The position numbers and the translations under genes were made by a program. Of a stretch of DNA of 64,000 nt, positions 24,464-34,765 are shown piece after piece; the stretch's first letter is position 1, and the number at the start of each line of letters is the position of its first letter. The DNA comes from Rusavskia elegans (lineage: Eukaryota; Ascomycota; Lecanoromycetes; Teloschistales; Teloschistaceae). The DNA is taken from positions 124,001 through 188,000 of the forward strand of contig SAUG01000026.1 in the NCBI GenBank assembly GCA_011316305.1. The letters run 5' to 3'. A model generated the notes under the pieces. That model saw only the letters and a program-made list of their open reading frames with translations, ran no database searches and was not told the DNA's origin.

Positions 24464-25351
24464 CTATGAGTTTTTGACAACACCGACTTTCGCAGCCTAG
24501 AAATGTGTTAGCCCAAACTGCGACCTTTTTCCTGGTGACCTGGAAGGGCAAAGATAGGACTTACCCTTAGCACCCTGCCATTTAACGAAAACCCCTTCTG
24601 CTGCGTCATGAAGACCTGCCCATCCTCTTTCCCATCCACTTTGGTTTGAAATGTCGCCTCATGCAGGTTAGGATTGAACATCTCCCCTTCCCCTTCACTG
24701 GGATCAAATCTCTCCATGCCGTGTTTCTTCAATGTGCCCATTAATATCGTCTCCGTCATCTTGAGCCCATCATACAGATTCGCCAGGTCTTTGTTATAGT
24801 CTTTGCTTCCGGGCGGAGTATCGGGGTCACTGTTTTGGGGAGCAAGTTTGGAGGCAGGGACAGTGCTGAGGGCTCGATCAAGGTTGTCGACGCTTTCGAT
24901 GAGATCGGCGGCGAATTTTTGGATGGCAAAGTCGCGGGCGGATTGGACGTCGCGCTTCGTTCTGTCCTGGAGATTTCGGAAGTCGGCGACGGAACGTAAG
25001 TAACGGTCCTAGAGTTTGGAAGGAGAAAGTCAGTTTAAGCAATGAAGCGCATTATGGGAGGCGAACTTTTAGGTCGATGATTTCTCGATTTTTGAAATCG
25101 AGCTCTTTCTTTGTTGGATCTTCTTGCTCTTGAGCCTCTGAAGAGGCGGAGCTGGTGCTTGGAGGTTCAGATGAAGGGTTTGTGGCAGGCTCTGCAGCTG
25201 CGGAGTAGTATCTTTGGGACGGTAGTCTCTGATATGAGGAGAGGGCGGGCAACCGTTGGGTGGCACCTAGTATTGTGGGTGTCGTTCTTGATGCATAAGG
25301 TGGTAAGTGCCTGACGGCTTGTACATGTCTCAGTAGCGATCTTTGAATCAT
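24464..25351 (-). CDS. MGE1: GrpE nucleotide exchange factor, mitochondrial
   Basis: Mge1 releases ADP from matrix Hsp70 in protein import and folding. Exons 25351-25067, 25008-24565 and 24496-24464 join at codon boundaries to give 253 residues. The start MIQRSLLRHVQAVRHLPPYA is a mitochondrial presequence; an in-frame ATG at 25390 would add 13 residues. The GrpE dimer helix is DPTKKELDFKNREIIDLKDR to RFAVADF-like RSVADFRNLQDRTKRDV, followed by FAADLIESVDNLDRAL and the beta domain GMERFDPSEGEGEMFNPNLH with the end VLRAAKVGVVKNS. The last exon codes only 10 residues. It shares a 184-base upstream region with the next gene. Confidence 0.93.
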
Positions 25352-25535
25352 GTTCGTATGGTGGATGGGTACAAATGGCAATGTTATCAAAAGTGCTCCT
25401 CGAAGATTTTAGATATCGACAACGGACATCGGACGGGATCGGCGCCGACAAGCGCTGCCGCCGCCAGCGGGATTACGTCGTCCACTCATTATTGAGATCT
25501 ATCCCAGGCTGGGACATACTGCTGCTCCTTCGATC

Positions 25536-25999
25536 ATGGCTTCAAAGCGCTCAAAATCACCTTCGGCTTATCGCAAGCCTTGTAGTATCTGTGAAAAGCC
25601 GCGAGATGTCTTGGTCCGTTGCCGCATCGACGATACTATGCAATGGAACTTTGTCTGTCCTGGTTCTTGCTGGAGAGAAGTCTCAGGCGGAGTGGTCGAT
25701 GGTACCGAAGATAAACCAAATTATGTCTACGGGGGAATGTGGAAGAACAAGCACGCTGGCGTCTCCGCGAAGAAGCCCAAGAACAAGGACACAGCAGCTA
25801 TCAAAGATTGGTCGGAGTCTCAATCCGACTATACCCAGAATGACAGAGTCAAGCACGGGACAAATTGTGGATTTGCAGGAGAGGCCACAAGTCTAGTGGC
25901 GAAAACGCTCCCGGTCTGAGCTACAGATACTGGAATGAGGCTCCTTCTTCAGCTTCTGACAACCAGCAGTCTGTGGAGAATAACACCAACATCACCTGA
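25536..25999 (+). pseudogene. Small Cys-rich fungal protein with apparent one-base deletion
   Basis: I do not know a name for this small protein, but it looks conserved. It starts MASKRSKSPSAYRKPCSICEKPRDV, with CxxC, RCRIDDTMQWNFVCPGSCW, YVYGGMWKNKHAGVSAKKP and YTQNDRVKHGT. The frame from 25536 then runs out of character and stops at 25919. One base over, from 25865, the sequence reads LWICRRGHKSSGENAPGLS and YRYWNEAPS to a stop at 25997-25999. Adding one base in the AAA run at 25862-25864 would give 154 residues, and no GT-AG intron restores the frame. The Cys pairs suggest a metal site (inference). Either a real frameshift or an assembly error is possible. Confidence 0.65.
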
Positions 26000-26146
26000 A
26001 AGTTAGGCTTGTCTCTCATCGTTGACATCCATCTGAGATGTAGTATTTACAGTTTCTTCCAAGTCCATTGTCATAGTCTCGATTACCCGTCACAACAGCC
26101 TTCCTATCTTACATCATCAAGTCATCGACTTTCATACAGTCGGCAG
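26000..26146. other. Convergent 3' flank
   Basis: A short stretch between two convergent stop codons; nothing recognised. Confidence 0.5.
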
Positions 26147-27685
26147 TTATCGATATGTCGAACATGCTGAGGCTTCCATGGATCCAATCTCTTGCTCTAT
26201 CTCGGCCAGCAGAGCTGCGACGCCAGCATCGGCGTAAATTTTGATCGACTGCACACGCTGGGGCTCGTTGCGGGGAAATTGATCTTCTTGCTCGGGACTC
26301 TCGGGAGGTGTGTGCTGCTCAGGAATATCTCTTGCGATTGGCCTCAGCGTCAATGCAGCAGCAACATGCTCCAGCAGCTTCTGGCGAACACGGCTCCGTC
26401 GATTCTCAGCTTGCTCAGACTTGCGAATCCAATCGTCGATGGAGTTGTCGATATCAGCAAGTGTCTCTTCTTGTTTCAAGATATTTTCCCGGGAGAAGCT
26501 TGTCATATGTGGAGACTTCAGATATGAGATCATCCTTTCATGGAGGCTCTTTCGCCCTTGACGAAGGGACTGGTATGTCCTTTGCAAGTACTCGCAACGG
26601 TCGTCAAGTTCCCGTAATTCCTGCAATCGTCAGCGCCAGTCCATTATCGTTCTCCAGGGAGCTTACCTTGGAAAGTATGCTCACATCCTTGGCCTGCAAC
26701 ACTTCGAAATGTGAGACTTGCTCATCTGCCTGCTGTATCAGACCCCGAAGCTCTACATCAGTAACCTGATGCGACGCCTCTGCTGCCTTGAATCCTATAG
26801 GCAAATCTCGACCTCGATTATTGGTCGATGGGCTTCGGACAGCAGGCTTACTGTACCTTCTGTACACTGAACTATCCTTGCTTGCTAGTCGACCTCTTGT
26901 CACCGCAGAAGCATCGGAAAGCCATCGCTGATGAGTTGACGTTGTCGAGCTTGGAGTTGGCGATATTTCAGATATTTGAGAATTTGATGTCTCCAGCTTG
27001 TCAACTCTCTTCGGTCGGGACGGACTTTCTAGTCTAAAGAGTTTGCTCCATAAACTGTCGGGAGATGGTTTATCGATGGCGCTCATCGGATGTGACCGAC
27101 CTAAAAGGCTTTCTAACCGCCTTGTATCAGTGGGGAGCCGCGGCGAAGCTCGGCCAACGGTGCTGCTTGATGAGGTTGCAGAAGATGCTGTGCTGTAATT
27201 GGTCGAAACAGAACTATGTGCTGAATGTTGACGTCCGTCAGCGCGTGGCGAAGCCCTTCTTTCTGTCCGTGGTGATTTGGGTGGGACCCTGGGTGGTAAA
27301 GTATCAGGGTCTCGACAAGATTCTGTCGATCTGTTTTCATCTCTCTTTTGGTCCTTTGATATGTTTGATGGGATGATCAAAGGAGGTAACTCTCTAGCCA
27401 TCAAGGAAGATGACCGTTTCGTCGACTTCGAGCTGGGACTTGCAGTAAGCGATCCCTCATGGATTTCCAATTCCGTCATAAGCTTCGAGAATTCAGCCGC
27501 TCTTGGCGTCAATTGATTAGACTCTTCCGACAAACAACGCAGGGTGACTGCTGGAACACTCATTGATCGCTCGGGCAACGGTGGTCGTCCCGGGATGGTA
27601 GCTGTCGCTCATCAGTCAAACTTTCATATACGAAAAGTCCGTCCCACTCACGAGAATCCAAACAAGCCTCCTGGACAGTGGTCAT
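26147..27685 (-). CDS. Conserved fungal protein, disordered N-terminus and C-terminal coiled coil
   Basis: Function unknown. Exons 27685-27652, 27601-26667 and 26620-26147 join in phase to 480 residues. The start MTTVQEACLDSPTIPGRPP was chosen because a GTGAGT donor and GCGACAG acceptor link it directly to PLPERSMSVPAVTLR in the long exon. Residues about 20-290 are Ser/Pro/Arg-rich and probably disordered, with a central segment (DSLWSKLFRLESPSRPKR) that looks conserved. From about 295 the protein is helical (VTDVELRGLIQQADEQVSHF, ELRELDDRCEYLQRTYQSLR, SIDDWIRKSEQAENRRSRVR) and ends in an acidic helix. It may be cytoskeletal or cell-cycle related; that is inference only. Confidence 0.8.
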
Positions 27686-29984
27686 ACGACCTAGATCGAC
27701 TGACGGCAAGCTGGCTTTCGCCCTTTTAGGCCACAAGGCTCCCGTCTTACTCGGGTCAAAGGTCGTTTTTGGCAGTGTCTCCTTTGATGCCGACTTCCTT
27801 GATTTTACTGAACCATGATTGTCTCCAGCGCGCTGTCCTGATAAAGGTGCGCTCTCAAAAACCTTGGCTGGGACTAAATCATCCCACATCAGGGTTGAGA
27901 TAGGCCTCTCATTCGAACTCTGCTTCCTTGTCAATAACCAGATCTCTTCAAAGTGTTGTTCTGACGATCTACCATTGGAGAAATTTCCTCTTCGAGCGAA
28001 CTGTCCACGCTCTCGGCCCTTGTTGGGAACATAGTTCTCCTGGGTGGAGGAGGTATGGGCAAGGATTGTGCCCACGCAACGAACCATATGCTGAACAGGT
28101 AGTCCGTTTGAGATGTAGGAGGATGAATATCACACATATACTCCTGCAAACAGCGGCAGTTTCTATTTGCAGAGCAACAGGAGGTTGCTAAGGGGTCGAT
28201 GAATCCTCGATTGGTTCTAGTTTCAGGTACCCGCACACCTATTATGTTTTGGTGGAACGGTCCACGTGGGGCGAACGCCACAAGGTCTGTTCCATCAGAG
28301 TCATGCATACACTCTCGAAGGCGGCCTTAAACGCATGTGCGTCTGGCCCTACCACCTTTCGCCCCTACGCTCCGTTCACACCACCACTTAGCCTCCCATC
28401 CTTCGAATTGAACTCTAGATATCTGATATGTTCAGCAATCTTTGGAAACGTGGTTGAGGTCCTCCGAAATACTGGTAGACTGCTCTACATCAATGCATTT
28501 ACGCCCTGGATGCTCGTAGTGTGGGCACCCGCACAACGAGCGTTTGGAGTTGATCGGCACTGTCCGGGGTTGAGCTCAGATAAGCGCAAAAGACTAAAAC
28601 TATAGATCGAGAGAGGTGTTGATTCGTTGAATCGGCGCAGGCCTGATTGCTGGTCACAGCTGATTCATGAAGCCACTTTTCTGTGGGGCTGGGAAGGGAT
28701 TGAGGCAAGGACGGCAGGGGAAAATCTACGCGCAAACCGATGCCACGATTTACCTCCATAGCCTGTTTTGCATTACGCGACTGAATACCTCATACAGTTG
28801 GTGTCCTCTGGGCAAGATGATTATTGCATCAGGCAAGGAAAGGCAACGCTTGCTCAACGACTTCTTCACCGGCATTCATCTGTCAGACGAATGACATGCC
28901 AAACGTGACCCGGGTGCCTGAAACACCGTTGACGATTCCATCCCTGGAATCAACCCCCAGTGATGGATGATTCGACTTCTCACCTATGTCACACACTATC
29001 AAGATCTATGCTTCAAAGTGAGAACGAGATTCTGGCCGGCCTTTCTCAAGTAAAGCGTAGGCAGATCCAGCTAAATGACCGACAAGGTGGTGGAAGAACT
29101 ATCCCACCTTCCCGCGCTGCAAGCTAAAAAGGCCGTTTTCCTCTGCTGTTTGCTAATGTACTCAGAACCATGGAAGCACCTTGATATGCTATCTCGATCC
29201 TGAACTTGAACTTGAACTTGAACTTTAGTTCGAGGTTCAATGCTGCGAAGCATTAGGGTAAAACCTGATGCTCGCTTTGGGAATCCCCACCCCCTGGCCA
29301 TGTGGTCATCGGTGCGGCATCTGTTACGAAATCGATGTCGTACGTAGAAGGATGTCGAATGGAAGAATAGTCCGAGGCAAGGGTTGGGAAACTGGGTTTT
29401 GTGCCGTCTGATGTGCAAAGCGCAGGTTGTTGATTGAACGGGCAACCAGCTGAGCTGGCACCCAGAAGTACGATGATACGGGAGACGGGTCGCATAGAAG
29501 TCTGCAAATTCTCCGATACAAAGGAACCGTGGCAGCTGATGCATCATGACGCCATCCTTTCATCAGAAATCTCCCGAATAGCTCACCATCGTTGTTTGGT
29601 TGTGCATGAATCACCGGCAACAAAGGGATGGAAAGGGGGTTCAGTCTGACAAGATAAGGAGGAAGATAGGAGCAGAACACTTCTTGCCGAGGAGAGATAA
29701 TTATTAAGATATAATAGCACGGTTGACGACCCCACATACCCAAATCTGAAACGACTCCTGATCGCCTTCATACCTTAATTCATATCGATCCCACGAAGGT
29801 CGAAGCTAAGACCAAGGCTTGCCGACTTTTTGCCGAACTCTCGAAGTGGTTAGCGCGGTACCTGGCGCTAGCTCATCCAGTGTGCGAACCTCGCCGGAAT
29901 TTCGCCCATTGTCAAAGATTCGTCTCGACTCATGCTGTGTTAATATTCGCTTGCTCTCGTCTTTAACCAAATTATGATGATTAT
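27686..29984. other. Gene-poor stretch, no supported gene
   Basis: About 2.3 kb with overlapping short open frames on both strands, none with recognisable motifs or splice-consistent extensions. A hexamer tract (TGAACT)x4 lies at 29201-29225. A hairpin TAGCGC-8-GCGCTA lies at about 29852-29871. This begins the accessory island that continues to about 39.4 kb. Confidence 0.5.
29201..29225 (+). repeat. Hexanucleotide microsatellite (TGAACT)x4
   Basis: Four direct copies of TGAACT, read directly from the sequence, in a non-coding region. Confidence 0.9.
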
Positions 29985-30890
29985 AGCCTACAAAAAGTTT
30001 GGATTTGTCGTTCGATATCATTGCGTTTTAATCTGTCCTAAAAAGCGATAGTAACGTATATTAGATTGAAGGCCTATATACGCTGTACGGTTGCTTCAGA
30101 ACTCAGACCTATACCGTCGAAATTTAAGCGAGATTAAAGAGTGTTAGAACTAGAGTCTAGTAGTTACTCTATCTAGCTAGACCCTAAAAATTTCGTCGGT
30201 CGCAGGTCTGAATTTAAGACTACGAATTTCGGTCAGGTTAATACTCGTAATTTCCCGAAAAGTCCCTCTTCGTCTAACGGTTAAATACAGATTTAACTAA
30301 GAATCTAAGTCTACTAAACCCTTCCCGCCGCGAGATTTTTATCGTCTCTAGAGCTGTCTTCTAATATCGAGGCCCTTATCGCGTTTTCTCCAGCTTTTCT
30401 AGCTCTTGACGTCGAAAAAACTCGATTTTCGACGTTTTTTCGACGTTTTTTCGAGAATCTCTACGAAATCTTAAGCTTTTATCTCTATTTCTCGCTCCGT
30501 CGCTAGCTAGAGCTTAGATCTAGGCCCGGAAAGGCTTTTTATCGTAGGAGATAAAAGGCGTATTCTCGTCGTTAATATCGACGAAAAAGAGAGATTTCTT
30601 ACTAAGATTGCGACACGAGGAAAAACGGGAGAGAAAAGAAAAGACGTCTCGATAAATAGAGATCTAACTTACTTAACCTCGTTATTGATTCTGTACGACT
30701 ACGTAGAAGAAAAAAAGAAATTTCGAGAAAAAACGTAAACAAACGAGTATTAACCTAGTAGAAAATCCGGGTATTAAGCTCAGACTCCCTACTAATATCG
30801 TATTAGTCAGCTTTTTCTAGGCTTGGCATACACGTTTTACCCGGGCATGACTATGACGATATTATATAGGGAGTCTGAGAGCTGAGGCAA
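29985..30890. mobile_element. AT-rich, RIP-like mutated repeat relic
   Basis: Composition changes sharply from the flanks. TpA, TpT and ApA are abundant, CpA and TpG almost vanish, but CpG remains common (for example repeated CGACGTTTTTT near 30427-30455). CpA-to-TpA loss with CpG kept is the signature of repeat-induced point mutation in Pezizomycotina, which acts on duplicated DNA. No open frame survives, so the original element cannot be named; a transposon is the likely source. The right end carries a 101-base inverted-repeat hairpin. Confidence 0.7.
30779..30879. repeat. 101-bp terminal-inverted-repeat hairpin (MITE-like)
   Basis: CTCAGACTCCCTA at 30779-30791 pairs perfectly with TAGGGAGTCTGAG at 30867-30879. 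After a short mismatch, TAATATCGT pairs with ACGATATTA. The central 55 bases, or so, do not pair well. This is the layout of a miniature inverted-repeat element or a transposon end. Confidence 0.75.
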
Positions 30891-31448
30891 CTGTACGGAT
30901 GATCAACCCTCCGCCAAGCCTCGAGTCGGGACATATTTCCCCTTGCAATCACCAAACTCCTATCTGAAGCAAGTCAGTCGCCACTTCGGAGACTCCAATG
31001 TCTGGACATGATTAACGGCATGGACCGATCGAAATGCATTTGGTGTACCGCACTTTGATCTGTTAGTATGCTCATTGAGGCCCATTTAACAGTGACACAG
31101 AGCAGTCGGCCTGAAGTATCCGCTTTGGAGGCCATGTAACACGTGGCCAACGAAATCTTGGGAACAATACCTGGGTAGGCGGTACCGTTATCTTGATATA
31201 GGACGCTTCCTATCCTTCCGTAAGTCAGACAAGCTTTCACAAAGCATCACCGAGAGATGAGTTCACCGCAGCATTGGTTCTTCATTTCCGCGTGCTTCCC
31301 CTATCGAATAGAAGGGCTGATTTGCTGTTCAAAGAAAGCTATTCATAAACCACATGCATGCATTTTTAATGACAGGATGCATACAGTATCATGATCGATC
31401 CGGAAAATCAAAGCCATCACATGCTCGCAACCATCTGATACAATCTTC
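30891..31448. other. Intergenic in accessory island
   Basis: About 560 bases of normal composition after the AT-rich relic. No gene is supported. Confidence 0.5.
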
Positions 31449-32006
31449 TTAGAACCCATGGCCCATGCTCTGTTGATGTCCTCGGCCTCGACGTCCACCG
31501 GCCTGACCATGGCCTCGGCCGCCGCCGCCACCATGTCTTCGCTCTCCTGGATGTCCAGGGGCTCGCTCGCGTCCACCTCCACCGCCACCGTGTCTTCTAT
31601 GGCTTTGTCCTCCTATTGGTGGCCCACCTCCAGGCAGTATTATGCGCCATGGGGCAGCCTCATCGAGGAATCCCTCAAGTATCTCTTCATAGAATGGTTG
31701 TAGGAATCGTCGAACTTGACGCGGATCCGGTTGTCCATCATAGCCCTTGTCGGCAGCAATCTCAACTACTCCCTGGCCTTTCGCATTTTCACACCCTCCT
31801 CCAGCGCCACAGCCTTGCTCTGGATGGTCACACCGATGGGGACCGCCAAAAATTTCGAACATGATTTAGTGCCACGGTCCAGGTCGTGGTCCACCAGCAA
31901 GGCGGGGAACGCTGAAATCAATGATCTGGCCATATTCATCCTCGTATGTGACCAGTTTGCCGTCATCGGCCCGCTCTCTACCACCTCTGTGACGACCGTG
32001 AGCCAT
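31449..32006 (-). pseudogene. Island family member 1 (H-x4-C-x5-C-E protein), in-frame stop
   Basis: The minus strand reads one continuous frame from MAHGRHRGGRERADDGKL at 32006 to HQQSMGHGF at 31449, broken once by TAA at 31866-31868. Downstream of the stop it reads MFEIFGGPHRCDHPEQGC, then GAGGGCENAKG, giving H-x4-C-x5-C-E as in the three neighbours. After an acidic helical part (RRFLQPFYEEILEGFLDEAA) the tail is Gly/Arg/His-rich (GGGGGGRERAPGHPGERRH). No plausible intron removes the stop in frame. It may be a pseudogene, may start at the ATG at 31862, or may rely on readthrough. Function unknown. Confidence 0.6.
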
Positions 32007-32148
32007 GGCGGCAGGCGGATGAAATAGAAGTGGAGTAGGATATGTCGTTTGCCTTTTTCTTGTTGCTCTGTGAGAATCTTGATGAAGATACTCGTGTAGT
32101 GCCGACCTGTTGAAGAGCAAGAGAAGGTAAAAAGCTGATGGCGGAAAA

Positions 32149-32159
32149 CCTTATATACC
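32149..32159 (-). promoter_or_regulatory. TATA box GGTATATAAGG of island gene 1
   Basis: The minus strand has GGTATATAAGG 143 bases upstream of the ATG at 32006. The same 11 bases occur upstream of island gene 2 at 33561-33571. A strong TATA box is uncommon in this window. Confidence 0.6.
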
Positions 32160-33560
32160 GGCTCAGCCCATAACCAGAGAGTCATACTTGAGAGGCAACG
32201 AAAAGCCCCAGTCACACGAAATCCTACGTAATACACCAAGACTATCCAGTCGATGATATGCTACTATTTACAAGACTCATACTTCGGCTCATGGTGAAGG
32301 CATCAACGCAGCAGCGGTGCTCGAAATTGTACAAACCTCAAACACATTTCGTCGATGAAGGCAATGTGATACTGCGTGGGAATATGCTTAGATTATCATA
32401 CAGGTACCATCTAATCCTTCATCAAACGACGACTAACGCTATCCCAGGGTATGGATCACACGTGATGTAACGTCTTTAACGTCGAGACGTCGACAGTATT
32501 GTCATGGGACAGCAAAGCCAGTCTACTCAACCGGGCGCACGAAGGCCTCCCCGATGGTCATTCAGATCTTTCGGTGGTAGTACATCCCAACTGAAATTCA
32601 TACTCATGTCAGTGAGCTACACCCGACAATGAAGTACAGAATAATGAACCCGGCTCGGCTCAAGAGACGTGGTATGGCATTATGATGAAAGGTTCTTGTA
32701 TGTGCTGTGTCGTCTCATGAGAAAGTTTGCGCCACCCCCAAAGCCCTTTGAGATAACAACTGAGGCGAGTGCACAGTAGATGTGTACAATCGTGATAATA
32801 TTGAGATGATCTATGAAATCTATGTGCATGAAGAAGGAAGTAGGGCCAGTAGGGCTGGCCCTATGACGCTAACCACTCTAGGTTAGCATCCGCTGATATG
32901 ATAAGAACCCAGCCAATGAGCAACCGTAACAACAACCTACACAATCTTGTTCAAATCTTGTCGAGGAAGGTCATAATAAATTTGTCGGATTAAGAGCACT
33001 GAAAAATCAGCAAACGCGTTCACCAAATCGCTACCATCATCCCAAAGTTCCAGCCGCAAAGCACGATTTCATGCACAGAAGTGCTTAACACAATGCGAAC
33101 CTCATAAGTATCTACCCACCACGACACATACGAAGATATCCTTTGTTCCTTTGACAGTTATTCTCAGCTTGGCAATCCGTCCTCTGGACAGCAAACAAGC
33201 CTGGAAGGCATATAAGCACATGACTGTCCACACAAAAAGTGATAACAACTCTGTCGGTGTAGCCGATCCCTAATATTTGTCGATCCCTCTTCTCTTCTTT
33301 TCTTTACTTCGAACATATCGAACAGTTGGTCCTGTTTCATCTAGTAGGGCGAAGACCGAATACTGTTGACCCCTTATTTTCTGTCGAAGAGTTTCATGTG
33401 CATTGTGCTTTATATCATCACTTCTTAACAACATTGTTGGGAAGAGATTATCATTGGTCTATACTCTACTTGATATATTTCTTCAGGGCAACGCGTCTTA
33501 ATTTCGTCAGTCGAAGTCATCAGTTTTCGAAGGAAATGATGAAGGGACATCTTTCGAAGG
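32160..33560. other. Intergenic of island genes 1 and 2, with tandem hairpins
   Basis: The region lies between two divergent paralogues. Two adjacent perfect hairpins are at 32841-32863 (arms TAGGGCCAG/CTGGCCCTA) and 32868-32887 (arms GCTAACC/GGTTAGC). No coding region is supported. The stretch 33281-33560 is probably upstream DNA of island gene 2. Confidence 0.5.
32841..32887. repeat. Two adjacent perfect hairpins
   Basis: Nine-base arms with a five-base loop, then seven-base arms with a six-base loop, only four bases apart. No tRNA T-loop follows, so this is not an intact tRNA. Confidence 0.7.
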
Positions 33561-33571
33561 GGTATATAAGG
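33561..33571 (+). promoter_or_regulatory. TATA box GGTATATAAGG of island gene 2
   Basis: The element lies 214 bases upstream of the ATG at 33785, followed by a pyrimidine-rich leader. It is identical over 11 bases to the element upstream of island gene 1. Confidence 0.65.
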
Positions 33572-33784
33572 GCAGCTTGGGTCCTTCTTCGTCCTTCCTT
33601 TCTTCAACCTCCCAAACCTTCGAATTTTCATACTTTTCCACCAACTCCACATTGCAAGTATCGATCAATCAACCTCTCAACCAAACAATCATTCCTTCAC
33701 TCAGCCAAGATATCAGACTAGGATAACCAACTACCTAGCAATCGTCTTCAAGTCCCCGAACAAAACTACAAACAACCAACCAAG

Positions 33785-34765
33785 ATGCCCCGCTACGGTT
33801 ATCCAAGGCACTCATACATTGGTCGCGGCGCTCCAGTGTACTACGACCCACTCACTGGGGAGTACTACGACAACCCCTCAGACGAAGACGACTACTACGG
33901 GTACGACTACGGATACACAATGCCTGCTGGTCGCACAGATTATGAGAACGCACTGCCTGCCTGTTACGCAGATGGTGCACCGCTCTCACCCCCCACGGTA
34001 TGCCATTCAGGCTGCCGCAACCTAAGCCACCGGATACCGTCCGGAGGTCTTCCGGAAGGAGCTTCCCTCGGTGGATGCCATCAGGTTGCCCTCGAGGAGC
34101 ACATCTGCCTAACCCATGTCGCAGGGGGCTGTTTTGATGGTGGGATATGCGAGCGTCTAAATCAACGCATCACGATGGAGACGATTGCGCATATTGGCTA
34201 TCCGGCTTCGTCGACGGCAGCATTGAGTAGGCGACAGCGGGTGCGGGTTGCCGCTGGGTTGCCTGCTGGTCCGGCTGATCCCCCTCCTTCTCCTGCCCCT
34301 GGGATGCATGCGGCGCAAGGGGTACGTGAGCGGCGAGGCGGACAGTATGAGCAGTGGGGATATGGCCAGGAACGTGGTAGTGCTGCACACCGAAGCCGCG
34401 AAGGAGCACCTCTTCGACGGCCTCGTGGACTGGACACATTCGAGGATGGTCCCGTAATGAGAGGAGGCCGCGGAGAAGGTGGCCTTAGAGGCAGGCCACG
34501 AGAACCTAGCGGAGGTTTCGTCTTGCCAGATGAGGTCGAGGAGGACCATATGATGGAAGGAAGTGGCCCCGTTGACCTGGGTGGGCGTCCCCATGGTAAT
34601 CGACGTCACGAAGCCGCTCAACCTGGGCCCAGCAGACGTGTCCGCGGACCGGAAGGAGGACACAGAGGCATGGGCGGACCTAGCCGTGGACATGGACAAG
34701 GTAGTGGAGGGCGCGACATGGTTCCTCGTGACTACGATTTTGAGGGCCAAGGTCGGAGAAGATAG
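33785..34765 (+). CDS. Island family member 2 (H-x4-C-x5-C-E protein)
   Basis: Unrecognised protein of 326 residues with no signal peptide or membrane segment. Residues 1-45 are Tyr/Asp/Gly-rich (PVYYDPLTGEYYDNPSDEDD). A module at about 95-162 reads GCHQVALEEHICL, then H111-x4-C116-x5-C122-E123, RLNQRITMETI, and QRVRVAAGLPAG. Island gene 3 matches it along this whole length (RVARGYPAG at the end). Residues 165-326 are Gly/Arg/Glu-rich with RGG-like steps (MRGGRGEGGLRGRP, GGHRGMGGPSRGHGQGSGG). The conserved His and Cys suggest a small metal or redox site, and the tail suggests nucleic-acid binding; both are inference. A TATA box lies 214 bases upstream. Confidence 0.75.
   Translation: MPRYGYPRHSYIGRGAPVYYDPLTGEYYDNPSDEDDYYGYDYGYTMPAGRTDYENALPACYADGAPLSPPTVCHSGCRNLSHRIPSGGLPEGASLGGCHQVALEEHICLTHVAGGCFDGGICERLNQRITMETIAHIGYPASSTAALSRRQRVRVAAGLPAGPADPPPSPAPGMHAAQGVRERRGGQYEQWGYGQERGSAAHRSREGAPLRRPRGLDTFEDGPVMRGGRGEGGLRGRPREPSGGFVLPDEVEEDHMMEGSGPVDLGGRPHGNRRHEAAQPGPSRRVRGPEGGHRGMGGPSRGHGQGSGGRDMVPRDYDFEGQGRRR

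Noticed and set aside
27686..28087. Upstream extension of the coiled-coil gene to an ATG at 28087
   Set aside because: The extended frame conflicts with the well-supported GTGAGT-GCGACAG intron only if it lacks splicing, and it adds residues without conserved character. The start at 27685 fits better.
28249..28605. Plus-strand open frame of 118 codons in the island
   Set aside because: No family resemblance, no splice extension, and competing open frames on the other strand.
29835..29900. tRNA-like stretch with A-box-like TCTCGAAGTGG and B-box-like GTGCGAACCTC
   Set aside because: No acceptor stem forms and the T-arm does not pair. At best it is a decayed tRNA or SINE head.
31800..31920. 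Intron spanning the stop of island gene 1 (donor GTGGCA, acceptor ATCCAG)
   Set aside because: Splicing it leads to another stop within about 10 codons and removes the conserved His.
32841..32890. Possible tRNA from the tandem hairpins
   Set aside because: There is no T-loop (TTCGA/TTCAA) and no anticodon arm of standard size.
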